A DNA stretch of 64,000 bases from Pseudomonas resinovorans NBRC 106553 (GCF_000412695.1 NC_021499.1:5456001-5520000); one strand, 5' to 3'. Counted from the stretch's first letter, positions 44,374 to 55,581 are shown. A program made the numbers and translations. Notes: generated by a model from the sequence alone, not told the origin.

Positions 44374-45999
44374 TCAGATCAGCACCCGCAACGTCCAGTA
44401 CAGCGTTGCCGCGAGGGCGAGGGACGCCGGCAGGGTCAGCACCCAGGCCAGCAGCATGTTGCGGATGGTCTGCCACTGCAGGCCGCTGCCATTGGCGGTC
44501 ATGGTGCCGGCCACACCCGAGGAGAGCACCTGGGTGGTCGATACCGGCAGACCGAAGTAATCCGCAGCGCCGATGGTCAGCATCGCGGTCAGCTGCGCGC
44601 TGGCGCCCTGGGCGTAGGTCATGGGCTTTCGCCCTATGCCTTCGCCCACCGTGGTGACTATTCGCCGCCAGCCCACCAGGGTCCCCAGGCCGAGGGCCAT
44701 GGCCACCGCCACCTTGACCCAGGTCGGGATGAACTGGATGGCGTCCAGGCTGCTCTCGCGCAGGGCCTGCAGGGTGCTCCAGGACTCGATGTCGAAGATC
44801 CCTTTGCTGAGGTTGAGCTGGCGAATCGTTTCCACCGTCAGGTACAGCTCCGCCCGCAGCGCCAGCGCCTGCTCGCCGGACAGGCTGGCGAGGTCGCGGT
44901 GTCCGCCCAGGCGCTCGCCAATGTCGTGCAGCTGGGTGGCCAGGGCGGGCAGCACCTCGGGCGTCAGGCGCTGCTCGCGCTGGTAGTCGGCGAGCACCTG
45001 GCGCGGGTCCGTTGGTGCATCGCCGGGGCCCTGGCGGCGCACCTGCACTTCAGCCTGCCGCGCCAGCTCGCCCAGCGTCTGCACCTCGGCCTGTGTAAGC
45101 CCGCGATCGATGGCGAAGCTCAGGGGCAGCAGCGCCGCGAGTACCAGCATGATCAGGCCGATGCCCTTCTGCCCGTCGTTGGAACCGTGGGCAAAGGACA
45201 CGCCGGTGCAGGTCAGGATCAGCAGCGCGCGAATGCCCAAGGGCGGTGGCGTCCGTCCCTCGGGGGCACTGAACAAGGCGCGCTGGCGCACCAGGGCACG
45301 CAGGCTCAACAGGAGCAGCGCGGCGCCGAGGAAGCCCACCAGTGGTGACAGCAACATCGCATAACCGACCTTGACCAACTGGCTCCATGCGCTGCCGCTC
45401 AACCCCAGCTCGCCGCTCAGCGCGCCATGGGCCAGGCCGACGCCGACGATGGAGCCGATCAGGGTGTGCGAGGAAGACACCGGCAGGCCCAGCCACCAGG
45501 TCCCGAGGTTCCACAGGATGGATGCCCCCAACAGCGCGCCGATCATGGCCAGGCCGGCGTCGCTGTCGACCTTCAGCAGCAGATCCAGGGGCAGCAGGGT
45601 GACGATGCCGAACGCCACCGCTCCGCTGGAAAACAGCACGCCCATCAGGTTCCAGCACCCCGACCAGACCACCGCCGTCTGCGGCGGCAGGGCGTTGGTG
45701 TAGATCACCGTGGCCACGGCGTTGGCCGTGTCGTGGAAGCCATTGATGAACTCGAAACCCAGGGCGGTGAGCAGTGCCAATGCCAGCACCAGCAAGGCAC
45801 CGTTGAGCGGCAGCTCGCCACCCTGGGCAAAAACCTCCAGGGCTAGACTGCCGAAGGTGTAGGCCAGGCCCGCGCCCAGCAGCAGGAAGAACAGCAGGTG
45901 CCCGAGCGGGCTTGCTCGCTCGCGCAACACCGGGTTTACCGGCATGCGCGACAAACGCGCGGCGCGCAGGGATTCCAGGATGAGATAGCGGTCTAGCAC
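44374..45999 (-). CDS. pitA: PiT-family inorganic phosphate permease
   Basis: This 541-residue transporter carries metal-phosphate with protons. The PiT repeats are seen in EFINGFHDTANAVATVIYT near the N terminus and SFAHGSNDGQKGIGLIMLVLAALLPL in the middle, separated by a long cytosolic loop with LTQAEVQTLGELARQAEVQ. About ten helices are present. The start is GTG 45999 behind AGGGAATG; ATG at 45945 is an alternative that would remove 18 mostly polar residues. Confidence 0.9.
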   Translation of the reverse strand: MLDRYLILESLRAARLSRMPVNPVLRERASPLGHLLFFLLLGAGLAYTFGSLALEVFAQGGELPLNGALLVLALALLTALGFEFINGFHDTANAVATVIYTNALPPQTAVVWSGCWNLMGVLFSSGAVAFGIVTLLPLDLLLKVDSDAGLAMIGALLGASILWNLGTWWLGLPVSSSHTLIGSIVGVGLAHGALSGELGLSGSAWSQLVKVGYAMLLSPLVGFLGAALLLLSLRALVRQRALFSAPEGRTPPPLGIRALLILTCTGVSFAHGSNDGQKGIGLIMLVLAALLPLSFAIDRGLTQAEVQTLGELARQAEVQVRRQGPGDAPTDPRQVLADYQREQRLTPEVLPALATQLHDIGERLGGHRDLASLSGEQALALRAELYLTVETIRQLNLSKGIFDIESWSTLQALRESSLDAIQFIPTWVKVAVAMALGLGTLVGWRRIVTTVGEGIGRKPMTYAQGASAQLTAMLTIGAADYFGLPVSTTQVLSSGVAGTMTANGSGLQWQTIRNMLLAWVLTLPASLALAATLYWTLRVLI

Positions 46000-46122
46000 G
46001 TCCGAAGCATTCCCTGGCTGGGGGCGATTGCCGTTTCTGGACAGGGGAAGGACAAGGTCGAGGCCCAGGGGCGCAAGCGACTTCCCGGCACTGGCCCATA
46101 GCCTAGTTCACCGCGTGGCACC

Positions 46123-46339
46123 TTGAGCGACGGCACCCACCCGGCCTTCAAGGTCTCGGACCTGGACCGGGCCATCGCGGGCAGGGCTATCGGGTGGCGG
46201 CCATCATTGACGGCGGGATTCCCGTCGAACTGATCGAGACCCGCCTGACCGACGAGGAATCCGGGGCCGCGCGCGCAGTGGCCGGCAGGCCCCGCTGTAT
46301 GCCGGCGAACCGGATCAGGCCCTACCGCCCACCACTTGA
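46123..46339 (+). pseudogene. Decayed VOC (glyoxalase-like) gene fragment
   Basis: Three pieces in different + frames read in order GTHPAFKVSDLDRAIAG, GYRVAAIIDGGIPVELIETR with LTDEESGA, and LYAGEPDQALPPTT then stop. Together they match the C-terminal half of VOC-family proteins (AFKVxDLDxAIAG...GVPVELIE). At least two frameshifts and the lack of an N-terminal half show that it is a remnant. Confidence 0.5.
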
Positions 46340-46351
46340 GCAGGCCGCCGA

Positions 46352-47668
46352 TCAGCGCGAGAGGTGGCTGGAGAACTGCCCGATGGCGCTGACCACCCGT
46401 TGCGCGCCGTCCTGGATCTCGACGATGGCGGTGCCGGCCTGGCCGGACAGCTCAAGGCCCAGCTCGGCCTGTTGCCGGCCACGGTCGATCATGGCCACGG
46501 CGCGCTCGGCCAGTTGCTGGTTCTGCTCCACCACCTTGGTGATCTCCAGGGTCGCGGCGCTGGTGCGCGACGCCAGCTGGCGCACTTCGTCCGCCACCAC
46601 CGCAAAGCCCCTCCCCTGCTCCCCGGCACGGGCCGCTTCGATGGCCGCGTTGAGGGCCAGCAGGTTGGTCTGGTCGGCGATGCCGCTGATGCTCTTGACG
46701 ATGGCGCCGATCACCTGGGACTGCTGGTCCAGCGCCTCGATGCCCTGCACCGCTTCCTGCATGCGGATGGCCAGCTCGCGCATCACGTCCACCGTCTGCT
46801 GCACCACGCCGGCACCGCGCTGGGCGCTGGCGTCGGTTCCCTTGGAGGTGTCGAGGGCCATGCTGGCGGCCTCGGCCACCGCCGCTTCGCGGTTGACCTG
46901 GTCGGTGATCACGGTGGCGAACTTGACCACTTTGTAGAGGCGGTCGTGGGCGTCGATGATCGGGTTGTAGGAGGCCTCCAGCCATACCGTGCGCCCATGC
47001 CGGTCCACGCGCTTGAAGCGGTCGGCGACGAATTCGCCACGGCGCAGCTTGTCCCAGAACGCGTGGTACTGCGGGGAGTTGTACTCCGCCGGCTCGCAGA
47101 ATTGCCGGTGATGCTTGCCGCGAACCTGCTCCAGGCTGTAGCCCATGGCATCGAGGAAACGCTGGTTGGCGGTGAGCACCTCGCCTTCGAGGTTGAACTC
47201 GATCACCGCGGTGGAGCGCTGCAGGGCGTTGATCAGGTTCTCGTGCTCGCGGGATGTCTCGATGGTGCGGGTCAGGTTGCTGGCGTAGATCGAGAAGCCC
47301 TGCAACACCCCCGCGCCGTTGCGGATCGGCTGGAGGATGCAGCGCAGCCAGGCCTCCTCGCCATCGCCGCGCAACAGGCGCACCACCCCGGCCAGGTGCT
47401 CGCCGCGTTCCAGCGCGACCTTCACCCGCAAATGGAACTCCAGGCCACGTACATGCTCGGGGATCAGCTCCAGCAACGAACGGCCGATCACCTGGTCGGC
47501 GCGGTAGAGCATCTCCTGCTCGAAGAGGCTGTTGGCCGACACGATGCGGCCACACCCATCGAGGTAGAGGGCAAGCATTTCCTCATCCAGGCTGGCGCGG
47601 ACCTGCTGGATGGACGACAGCTCTTCGCGCAGGCTGAGCAGTTCCTGTTTCAGACGGGAATTGAACAT
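46352..47668 (-). CDS. BdlA-like soluble chemoreceptor (PAS-PAS-MCP)
   Basis: This 438-residue cytoplasmic receptor has two PAS domains (~25-135 and ~150-265; [19 protein letters not shown] and [23 protein letters not shown]) and an MCP hairpin with [24 protein letters not shown] and [18 protein letters not shown]. There is no membrane segment. This layout and length are those of BdlA, which controls biofilm dispersal in Pseudomonas aeruginosa. The location a few kb from a curli-type amyloid locus makes a biofilm link plausible, but orthology needs a phylogeny. Confidence 0.88.
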   Translation of the reverse strand: MFNSRLKQELLSLREELSSIQQVRASLDEEMLALYLDGCGRIVSANSLFEQEMLYRADQVIGRSLLELIPEHVRGLEFHLRVKVALERGEHLAGVVRLLRGDGEEAWLRCILQPIRNGAGVLQGFSIYASNLTRTIETSREHENLINALQRSTAVIEFNLEGEVLTANQRFLDAMGYSLEQVRGKHHRQFCEPAEYNSPQYHAFWDKLRRGEFVADRFKRVDRHGRTVWLEASYNPIIDAHDRLYKVVKFATVITDQVNREAAVAEAASMALDTSKGTDASAQRGAGVVQQTVDVMRELAIRMQEAVQGIEALDQQSQVIGAIVKSISGIADQTNLLALNAAIEAARAGEQGRGFAVVADEVRQLASRTSAATLEITKVVEQNQQLAERAVAMIDRGRQQAELGLELSGQAGTAIVEIQDGAQRVVSAIGQFSSHLSR

Positions 47669-47883
47669 ATCGGGGCTCGGGAATGAGAAGGCGGGGCGGT
47701 ACTTCCTGCATCGGCTGGAACCTGCGCTTCTTTAGGCACCGCGCAGCAGCCGGCGACCACCGGAAACCAGGGGCTGTCGGTGAGGGCTCAGGCCAGGAAA
47801 GGGTGTTGCGCGCGCCTGCCAGGAAGGCAGGCCTGAAGAAGGTGGGTGACGTCCATGTCGCTTGATTTCATTCTGCCACTAGA

Positions 47884-47912
47884 TATCGAGAGGACGCCAC
47901 AACTAAAAAGGC
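47884..47912. other. Hairpin after small gene
   Basis: Inverted GGACGCC and GGCGTCT around an A-rich loop lie just beyond the stop of the small leftward gene. It may be the 3' end of that transcript. Confidence 0.35.
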
Positions 47913-47926
47913 GTCTCGTTCAGCCC

Positions 47927-48100
47927 TCAACCCCGATGGGTATGCCGGAAAGTTTCGGCGTCATCCAGGGTGGGGTCGAACAGCGGGTCGTCCGGATCGC
48001 GCTCCAGCTCAAGGTCCACGCAATCAGGGTCGATCAGCCAGCGCGGAAATGCCTGCTGGCGCTGGGTTTCGGTCATGCCGCCTCTTCGCTCACTGCTCAT
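47927..48100 (-). CDS. Small acidic conserved-looking protein
   Basis: This encodes a 57-residue protein, MSSERRGG followed by MTETQRQQAFPRWLIDPDCV, DLELERDPDDPLFDPTLDDA and ETFRHTHRG. A start at 48076 (49 residues) is equally plausible; both ATGs have AGAGG-type ribosome-binding sites. It has no signal peptide or membrane segment and is rich in Asp/Glu. Composition and codon use look coding, but no family is recognised. Confidence 0.55.
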   Translation of the reverse strand: MSSERRGGMTETQRQQAFPRWLIDPDCVDLELERDPDDPLFDPTLDDAETFRHTHRG

Positions 48101-48189
48101 GCTGCACCTCTGCGGTGTACAGGGCCTGTGAACATTGGATTGGCGAAGGCACGGCGACGTTCAACCTTTCAGCGGGCCATCGGTCAGCC

Positions 48190-48393
48190 CTAGCGATTGT
48201 CCTGGGCACCGGCGCTTATCAGCATCTGCGCCTGGCCCTCGCTGATCGGCGCATTGCCGTCCACACAGCGGATGACCGGGCCGTGCAGCGCCGGATCGGT
48301 GCTGATCACCACCTGGTGGATGGGCAGCTCGACCACCTTGCCCTTGAGGTCGAGCACACACATGTCGCGGTCGAAGTCGATCTGTACGGCCAT
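48190..48393 (-). CDS. Small hypothetical protein
   Basis: This encodes a 67-residue protein, MAVQIDFDRDMCVLDLKGKV followed by VELPIHQVVISTDPALHGPV and a Gly/Ala-rich end. The start at 48393 is chosen for the strong GAGGAG site upstream. It looks like a compact beta protein with no targeting signal. No named family is recognised. Confidence 0.65.
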   Translation of the reverse strand: MAVQIDFDRDMCVLDLKGKVVELPIHQVVISTDPALHGPVIRCVDGNAPISEGQAQMLISAGAQDNR

Positions 48394-48694
48394 GGGAGAA
48401 CTCCTCGGTTTGGCGGATGGATGCCCCTGCAAGGCCCCCTACAAGAATAGGAGCGCAGCCAGCCCGCAACGTTCAGGCGGCACGCCGGACGGGAAAGTGA
48501 AAAGGCGCCAGCCCCTCGCGGAGCTGGCGCCTGGAATAAGAAAGCGGGGTTGGTGTGAGGGCACCAGCCCCGGTGGACGATGCAGCGATGCGAGCAGGAT
48601 CGCAGCCCGGCCACAAGGATCTCCTCCTCCCGTACTGGCGAGAGGGAGTGCTAGGGAACACTGGCGCCGGTGGGCGCCGGGGTCTGGTCGTGGA
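48394..48694. other. Intergenic region with terminator
   Basis: No gene is supported. It contains the terminator of the histidine kinase/response regulator operon (48500-48531) and must hold the promoter of the 67-residue protein. Confidence 0.5.
48500..48531 (-). terminator. Terminator of the response regulator operon
   Basis: On the minus strand GGCGCCAGC and GCTGGCGCC form a 9 bp stem followed by TTTT. It lies about 160 bp after the response regulator stop. Confidence 0.75.
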
Positions 48695-50109
<1,415 letters not shown>

Positions 50110-50113
<4 letters not shown>

Positions 50114-51564
50114 CCCCTCCCCCCCGCCACCTTGAAGCTCAGGCAGATGCGGGTACCTTCACGCTCGCGGCTGGTCAGGCTGACCTTGCCGCCGAAGCGC
50201 TCCATGATGCGTTTGACCATCACCAGGCCTACCCCCAGACCACCCTGCTTGGTGGTGTAGTAGGGCTTGAAGGCCATGGTTTCCTGCTTGCGCGTCATGC
50301 CCTGGCCGGTGTCGGTGATGGCCAGCAGCAGGCGCTTGCCGCTGCTGTCGGGCGCGACCTCGATGCGTAGCAGGCCGCCGTTGGGCATGGCCTCGATGGC
50401 ATTGGCGAACAGGCTGTTGAGCACCTGGGCGAGCAGCACCCGGTGGCTGACCACCGCCGGCGCCGCCTCGGCGTGGAACTCCACGCGCACGCCGGAGTGG
50501 CGAATCTGCTGGTCGAAGCCGTGCAGCGCCTCGTTGATCACCGCCAGCGGCTCCACCGCCTCGACATCGCCGGACAGCGGCCGCGCCGAGATCAGCAGCT
50601 CGCGCACCCACTTCGACATGCGGTCCACCTGGCTGATGATGTCGTCGATGTTCTTGCGCACCGGCGGTTCCACCATCTCCTGGGCGAGTTCCGCGCTGGA
50701 GCGGATCGACGCCAGCGGGTTGCGCAGGCTGTGGGCCACGGCCGAGGACATCTCGCCGAGGGCGACGAAGGTCTCGTTGGCGATCAGCTGGCTCTGCTGC
50801 CTGGCCAGCAGGCCCGAGGCGCGCCGCACTATCCAGTACAGGCCGAGGTAGATCAGCCCGCCGCCGATGGCGGTGGCCATCCAGATCAGCACGAAGCCGC
50901 GCTGGATGCGTTGCACCAGGTCCCGTGGCTCCTTGTAGATCTCCACCACCGAGGCGACGTTGCCCTGGTCATCCAGCAGCGGGATGTAATTCTCGATGAA
51001 CAGGGTGCGCGGCGCGCGGAGGAACTTCTGCTCGCTGCGGTCGGTGACTTCGTCGTAGCTGGCGGCGACCTGCATGGGCGAGGAGAAGGCCTGCTCCAGG
51101 TCGTCGTGGCCGCTCATGTCCTTGCCCACCAGCGCCGGGTTGGTGGACCAGACGATCACCCGGTCGGCGCCATAGATATTGGCCAGCAGGGCATCGGGGA
51201 GCATGGCGATGTGGTCGAGGAACTCGTTGCGCGCCCGCTGCCGGGCTTCCAGCATGTGCTGCGGGTGGTGGCCGTCCTGGCGGGCGTCCAGCAGCTCGCC
51301 CATGGTCATGCTCGTCGGCAGCGCCACATGGCGGATCTCGGCCGAGGCGATGGACTGGATGAACTGCGAGCTGAGCATGGCGTCGCGCTCGATGCTCTCG
51401 GTCACCACGAAGCGCGTGGAGATGATCCCCAGGCCGATTGCCACGCTGGCGATCACCACCAGGCTGACCAGCGAGAACCAGCGCAGCAGGTTGAACTGCG
51501 GCGGTGGAGAATCACCGGTCTTGCCGGTCGTGTACCTATCCCAGATCACCGACAGAGCGCTCAT
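50110..51564 (-). CDS. Membrane sensor histidine kinase
   Basis: This 484-residue inner-membrane kinase has a transmembrane helix (~25-47, FSLVVIASVAIGLGIISTRFV), a periplasmic or extracytoplasmic domain (~50-225), a second helix (~230-250) and a cytoplasmic HisKA with the H in SSAVAHSLRNPLASIRSSAEL, then HATPase (N box SLFANAIEAMP, G1 DTGQGM, G2 GGLGVGLVMVK). It has no HAMP-like linker of full length. The ATG at 51564 follows AGGAAGG; an upstream open frame is not needed. It is the partner of the sigma-54 regulator encoded downstream. Confidence 0.93.
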
Positions 51565-51715
51565 GGAAACCTTCCTATGCGTTGCGTGATGGGTTCGCCC
51601 GGTTATGCCAACCGGGCAGCCATGGACGATGGTGCATGCTCGATCGAACCGTTGCATAAACCAGGCCCGTTTCCCCCTCACTGCCTGAAAGCCCCGTCCC
51701 ACGCGACCTGCCCCA

Positions 51716-51774
51716 TTTTCCCCAGGGTTTTTCCCCAGTCCCCCACCACCCCCAAATTCACCCAGATATGGGGA
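51716..51774. promoter_or_regulatory. Possible enhancer sites for the NtrC-type regulator
   Basis: TTTTCCCCAG is repeated at 51716 and 51729 (13 bp apart), and CCCAGATATGGGG is a dyad at 51761-51773. These lie ~100-150 bp upstream of the -24/-12 promoter, the usual place for enhancer binding of such regulators. Confidence 0.4.
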
Positions 51775-51866
51775 GACTCACCCACCTTCGCGGTGGCTGG
51801 GCAATGTTCGTTAGCCAGTGGGTCGAGCCTTGTGCGGCGGGGCTTTGCGGGGTGATTTCGAAACAC

Positions 51867-51881
51867 TGGCACGCTCGTTGC
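51867..51881 (+). promoter_or_regulatory. Sigma-54-type promoter of the amyloid operon
   Basis: TGGCACGCTCGTTGC matches the sigma-54 consensus TGGCAC-N5-TTGC exactly, with GG and GC at the right spacing. It is 70 bp upstream of the first secreted-protein gene and diverges from a sigma-54 regulator gene. Confidence 0.85.
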
Positions 51882-51951
51882 GGAGGGCCGGTCAGCCAGC
51901 CTGTGCAGACCATTCCGCAGGGAGGCGCCCACATTGCCAGAGGGAAAAATC

Positions 51952-53310
51952 ATGCAACGCAAACTCTCTAAGGCCACCACGCTTCTCTTCGCCGTCACGG
52001 CAGGCCAGGCCTCCGCCGCTCTGTTCGAAGTCGACCCAGGCCCCTACGATCCCGCCATCGGCTCCTTCGCCGCGTGGTACCAGGACACCCACGGACGCAC
52101 CCTCGACCTCTGCCTGTCGAAGAACGTCAGCTCGCGGGTAGCCGGTGCCCCGGGCGCTCCCAGCTACATGTGCTCGCTGCTGCCGGAGCCCGGCGTCTTC
52201 GACGATGCCGAACCGCTGGTATTCCCCACCAACTTCCCGCCGGAAGCCTTCTGGTTCACCGCCGACGCCGCCATCGCCGACGCCGCCAGCGGTATCGACC
52301 TGACCTTCGGGGCGGCCATCGAGGCGGCGTTCGCGGTGGAAGAGCCGGCCGAGGGTGACCAGATCAGCTTCGCCCGCATCCGCATCCGGGTGGATGTCCC
52401 CACCATCGGTACCTACACCGTCACCCACCCCTATGGCGTGGAGGTGTTCGACGTCACCGCCGCCGAATTCGGTGCCGACGGCGGACGCGCCATCAACATG
52501 ACCCGCGACATCGGCATCGGCGCGCCGAAGACCTACAACGGCGCCCTGGGCGGCGACATCGGCCCGTTCCTGCGCAGCGTCAACGGCCCCTATGCCGAAG
52601 TGAACCCGGCCACCGGCCAGCTCGATCGCTTCATCGGTGACCCGAACCTCGACGAGCCGGTCACCGGCAGCCCCTTCGACACCAACTACGTGCGCATCCA
52701 GGGCCCCGGCGGCATCGACCTGCGCACCAACCTGTTCGCCATCTCCGGCAAGCTCTCCGAGGTGGTCCGGCCGACTCCGGTGATCGTCCAGCGCGCCACC
52801 TATTCGCGCAGCAGCGGCGAGGCCGGGTTGAGCACCCAGCAGGACGTCTTCGCCATGGCGCCGCCGCCTCCGGCCACCGCCCAGTACCTGGACAGCGCCG
52901 CCGCCACCGTGCCCATGACCGAGGCCAACGCCACCGGTAACTGGTACGGCCAATCCAGCGCCAACGCCACGCCGCCGGCCACGGTGGAAGTCAGCGCCGA
53001 CAACAGCGTGGCCATCCCCAACAGCACCCCGACCACCCTGAGCGCCCCGCTGGTGGACGTGGTGAGCATCCAGCGCGCCGAGTACAGCCTCAACTCCGGC
53101 CAGCTCACCCTGGTGGCCAGCAGCAGCGACGAGACGGAGCCGCCGGCCCTCACCGCCACCGCCAGCAGCGGCGCCGCCATCGGCACCCTGGGTGGCGACG
53201 GCGCCACCAAGACGCTCGTTACCGGCATCAGCCCCACCCCGCCCGCCAAGGTCACCGTCACCTCGGCCAGCGGCGGCAGCGATACCGAAGAAGTCGTGCT
53301 CCTTCCCTAA
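51952..53310 (+). CDS. Secreted protein of the amyloid locus, paralogue 1
   Basis: This 452-residue exported protein has a signal peptide of ~23 residues (ending GQASA) and a ~230-residue domain shared with the next gene: WYQDTHGRTLDLC, MCSLLPEPGVFDD, FARIRIRVDVP, TYTVTHPYG and GRAINMTRDIGIGAP are all repeated in that protein. The C-terminal part has two short Ig-like or Thr/Ser/Ala-rich beta repeats (VQRATYSRSSG...; IQRAEYSLNSGQLTLVASSSD). A GAGGGAAAAATC site precedes the ATG. It is first in the sigma-54 operon. I recognise no named family. It may be a cell-surface or matrix component of the amyloid. Confidence 0.8.
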   Translation: MQRKLSKATTLLFAVTAGQASAALFEVDPGPYDPAIGSFAAWYQDTHGRTLDLCLSKNVSSRVAGAPGAPSYMCSLLPEPGVFDDAEPLVFPTNFPPEAFWFTADAAIADAASGIDLTFGAAIEAAFAVEEPAEGDQISFARIRIRVDVPTIGTYTVTHPYGVEVFDVTAAEFGADGGRAINMTRDIGIGAPKTYNGALGGDIGPFLRSVNGPYAEVNPATGQLDRFIGDPNLDEPVTGSPFDTNYVRIQGPGGIDLRTNLFAISGKLSEVVRPTPVIVQRATYSRSSGEAGLSTQQDVFAMAPPPPATAQYLDSAAATVPMTEANATGNWYGQSSANATPPATVEVSADNSVAIPNSTPTTLSAPLVDVVSIQRAEYSLNSGQLTLVASSSDETEPPALTATASSGAAIGTLGGDGATKTLVTGISPTPPAKVTVTSASGGSDTEEVVLLP

Positions 53311-53349
53311 GCGAACCCGGAACCGAGCGCTCTCGCGCCAGGAGGCAAC

Positions 53350-55581
53350 ATGAACACGTGGTCCCGCCTGTTCCTCACAACTCTGGGTCTCACAGTCGGT
53401 GGTTTCGAACTGGCCCAGGCCGATCTCAAGGATGTCCACAGCGGCCCCTATACCGCCGCCACCGGACATTTCCCCCAGTGGTACCAGGACACCGACGACC
53501 TGTCCCTGGAACTCTGCCAGTCCAAGGCCCCCAGCCCGGCCGGCGGCTACATGTGCATCCTGCTTCCGGAACCGGGGCTGTACGATGACCTGCAGCCCAT
53601 GGTCTTCCCCAACAACTGGCCCAGCGAGCTGTTCTGGTACATGGCCGAAGCCAACATTCCGGCCAACGCCGCCGGCTACGAGCTGGAGGTCTACACCGCC
53701 GCCATCGAGGCCGCCTTCGCCCTGGAAGTGCCCAGGGTCGGCGACCAGCAGAGCTTCGCGCGCATCCGTATCCGCGCCAACATCCCGGTGGCCGGCACCT
53801 ACACCGTGACCCACCCCTATGGCACGGAAACCTTCACCGTGACCCCGGCCCAGGCGGCCGATCGCGGTGGCCGTCGCGCCATCAACATGACTCGCGACAT
53901 CGGCATCGGCGCGCCGGGCGTCTTCTCCGGCGCCCTCACCGGCGACCTCGGGCCCTTCCTGCGCGCCACCGGCGCTCCCTTCACGGCGACCAACCCGGAA
54001 ACCAACGAGGTGGAGACCTTCATCGGCGACCCCAACGTCCTCTCGACGGTCACCGGCAGCCCCAACGGCAACAACTTCGTGGAGATTTCCGGCCCGGCCG
54101 GCACCATCCGCACCGAGCTGTTCTCGGTGTCCGGCAAGGTGTTCGACTCCCGCGCCGCCACCCCGGTGGATATCGAGCGGGCGAGCTACCGCCGCACCAA
54201 CCTGGGCACCCGCCTGGAGGTCTTCGCCAACGGTCCGGAAAGCGCCGACTTCTGCTACCGGGAAACCCTGGAACTGGTGACCGGTGGTACCCAGCCGGCC
54301 TGCCTGGCGGAGATGGTCAACGACGGCGCCGGCTACTTCTTCGCCCACAACCCGGCCCCGGCCGCGCTGCCGCCCTTCGTGGTGGTCACCGCCACCGACC
54401 CGTCCGGCCTCACCAAGCCCACCTCGGTTTCCAAGGAGGTCACCGACGTGGTCAAGATCGGCACCGCCCGTTACTCCTGGGCGGATCACTCGCTGACCAT
54501 CGAGGCCAGCTCCAGCGACGAGGTGCAGGTTCCCGACCTGGCCGCCCAGGGCTTCGGTCGCCTGACCAAGGCCGGTACCCTGCAGAGCCTGCGGGTGACC
54601 AACCTGGCCCAGCCGCCAGCGGTGGTCACGGTGAAATCCGCTGCCGGTGGTAGCGATACCGAGCCTGTGCTGATAGTCGGCAGTGCCCCGGCGGAAGTCC
54701 CCAACCAGCCGCCGGTGGCGCAGAACGACAGCGCCAGCACCAGCTTCGGCGTGCCGGTGACCATCAACGTGCTGGCCAACGACAGCGATGCGGACGAAGG
54801 CGACACCCCGCTGGCCATCACCGCACTGGGGCAGCCGGGCACAGGCCTCGGCACGGTGGCCCTGAACGGCACCACCAGCGTGGTCTACACCCCGCCGGCG
54901 GTGGTCAACACCCCGCTGACCGCCACCTTCACCTATCGCGCCATGGACAAGCGCGGTGAAGTCTCGGCGCCGGCCACCGTCACCGTCACCGTCAGCCCCA
55001 ACCAGCCGCCGGTGGGCTTGCCCGATACCGGTACCACCCTGGGTGTGCCGCTGATCCTCAACGTACTGGCCAACGACAGCGACCCGGAGAACAACGCACC
55101 GCTCACCGTGGTCAACCTCACCCCGCCGGCCACTGGCCGGGGTACCGCCAGCACCGATGGCACCAGCATCACCTACGTGCCGCCGGCCAACGTCACTGCC
55201 GCCTTCACCGCCACCTTCACCTATCAGGTCCGCGACGCCTTCGGCGCCCTCTCCGCCCCGGTCACGGTGTCGGTGCAGGTGAACCCGCCGCCGGCAGCGG
55301 CCGAGAACTTCACGGTGGCGACGGCCGAGTTCACCTTGCGCTCCAACAACCGCGTGACCTGGGCCCTGGACGGTGTGAGCTCGATCACCACCGGCAACAG
55401 CGTCCGGGTGCAAGTGACCACCACCACCGGCCTGCTCGACCTGGGCAACGTGGCGGTCCCGGCAAGCGGTCGCTGGAGGGTCTCGGTGACCACCACTGGC
55501 GCGGTACCGACGGCAACCCCGACGGCAACCATCACCACGTCCCACGGCACGGTTCGCACCGTGACCCTGGCTCCCCGCTAG
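53350..55581 (+). CDS. Large secreted protein with Ig/cadherin-like repeats, paralogue 2
   Basis: This 743-residue exported protein starts with a signal peptide (ending ...ELAQA) and the same ~230-residue domain as its upstream neighbour. After a middle beta-rich part come two cadherin-like or bacterial Ig repeats that begin NQPPVAQNDSASTSFGVPVT and NQPPVGLPDTGTTLGVPLIL, each with the hallmark NVLANDSD. A last ~90-residue domain ends the protein. Such repeats are typical of surface adhesins and matrix proteins. Cysteines are few. CCAGGAGGCAAC gives a strong ribosome-binding site. Confidence 0.82.
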   Translation: MNTWSRLFLTTLGLTVGGFELAQADLKDVHSGPYTAATGHFPQWYQDTDDLSLELCQSKAPSPAGGYMCILLPEPGLYDDLQPMVFPNNWPSELFWYMAEANIPANAAGYELEVYTAAIEAAFALEVPRVGDQQSFARIRIRANIPVAGTYTVTHPYGTETFTVTPAQAADRGGRRAINMTRDIGIGAPGVFSGALTGDLGPFLRATGAPFTATNPETNEVETFIGDPNVLSTVTGSPNGNNFVEISGPAGTIRTELFSVSGKVFDSRAATPVDIERASYRRTNLGTRLEVFANGPESADFCYRETLELVTGGTQPACLAEMVNDGAGYFFAHNPAPAALPPFVVVTATDPSGLTKPTSVSKEVTDVVKIGTARYSWADHSLTIEASSSDEVQVPDLAAQGFGRLTKAGTLQSLRVTNLAQPPAVVTVKSAAGGSDTEPVLIVGSAPAEVPNQPPVAQNDSASTSFGVPVTINVLANDSDADEGDTPLAITALGQPGTGLGTVALNGTTSVVYTPPAVVNTPLTATFTYRAMDKRGEVSAPATVTVTVSPNQPPVGLPDTGTTLGVPLILNVLANDSDPENNAPLTVVNLTPPATGRGTASTDGTSITYVPPANVTAAFTATFTYQVRDAFGALSAPVTVSVQVNPPPAAAENFTVATAEFTLRSNNRVTWALDGVSSITTGNSVRVQVTTTTGLLDLGNVAVPASGRWRVSVTTTGAVPTATPTATITTSHGTVRTVTLAPR

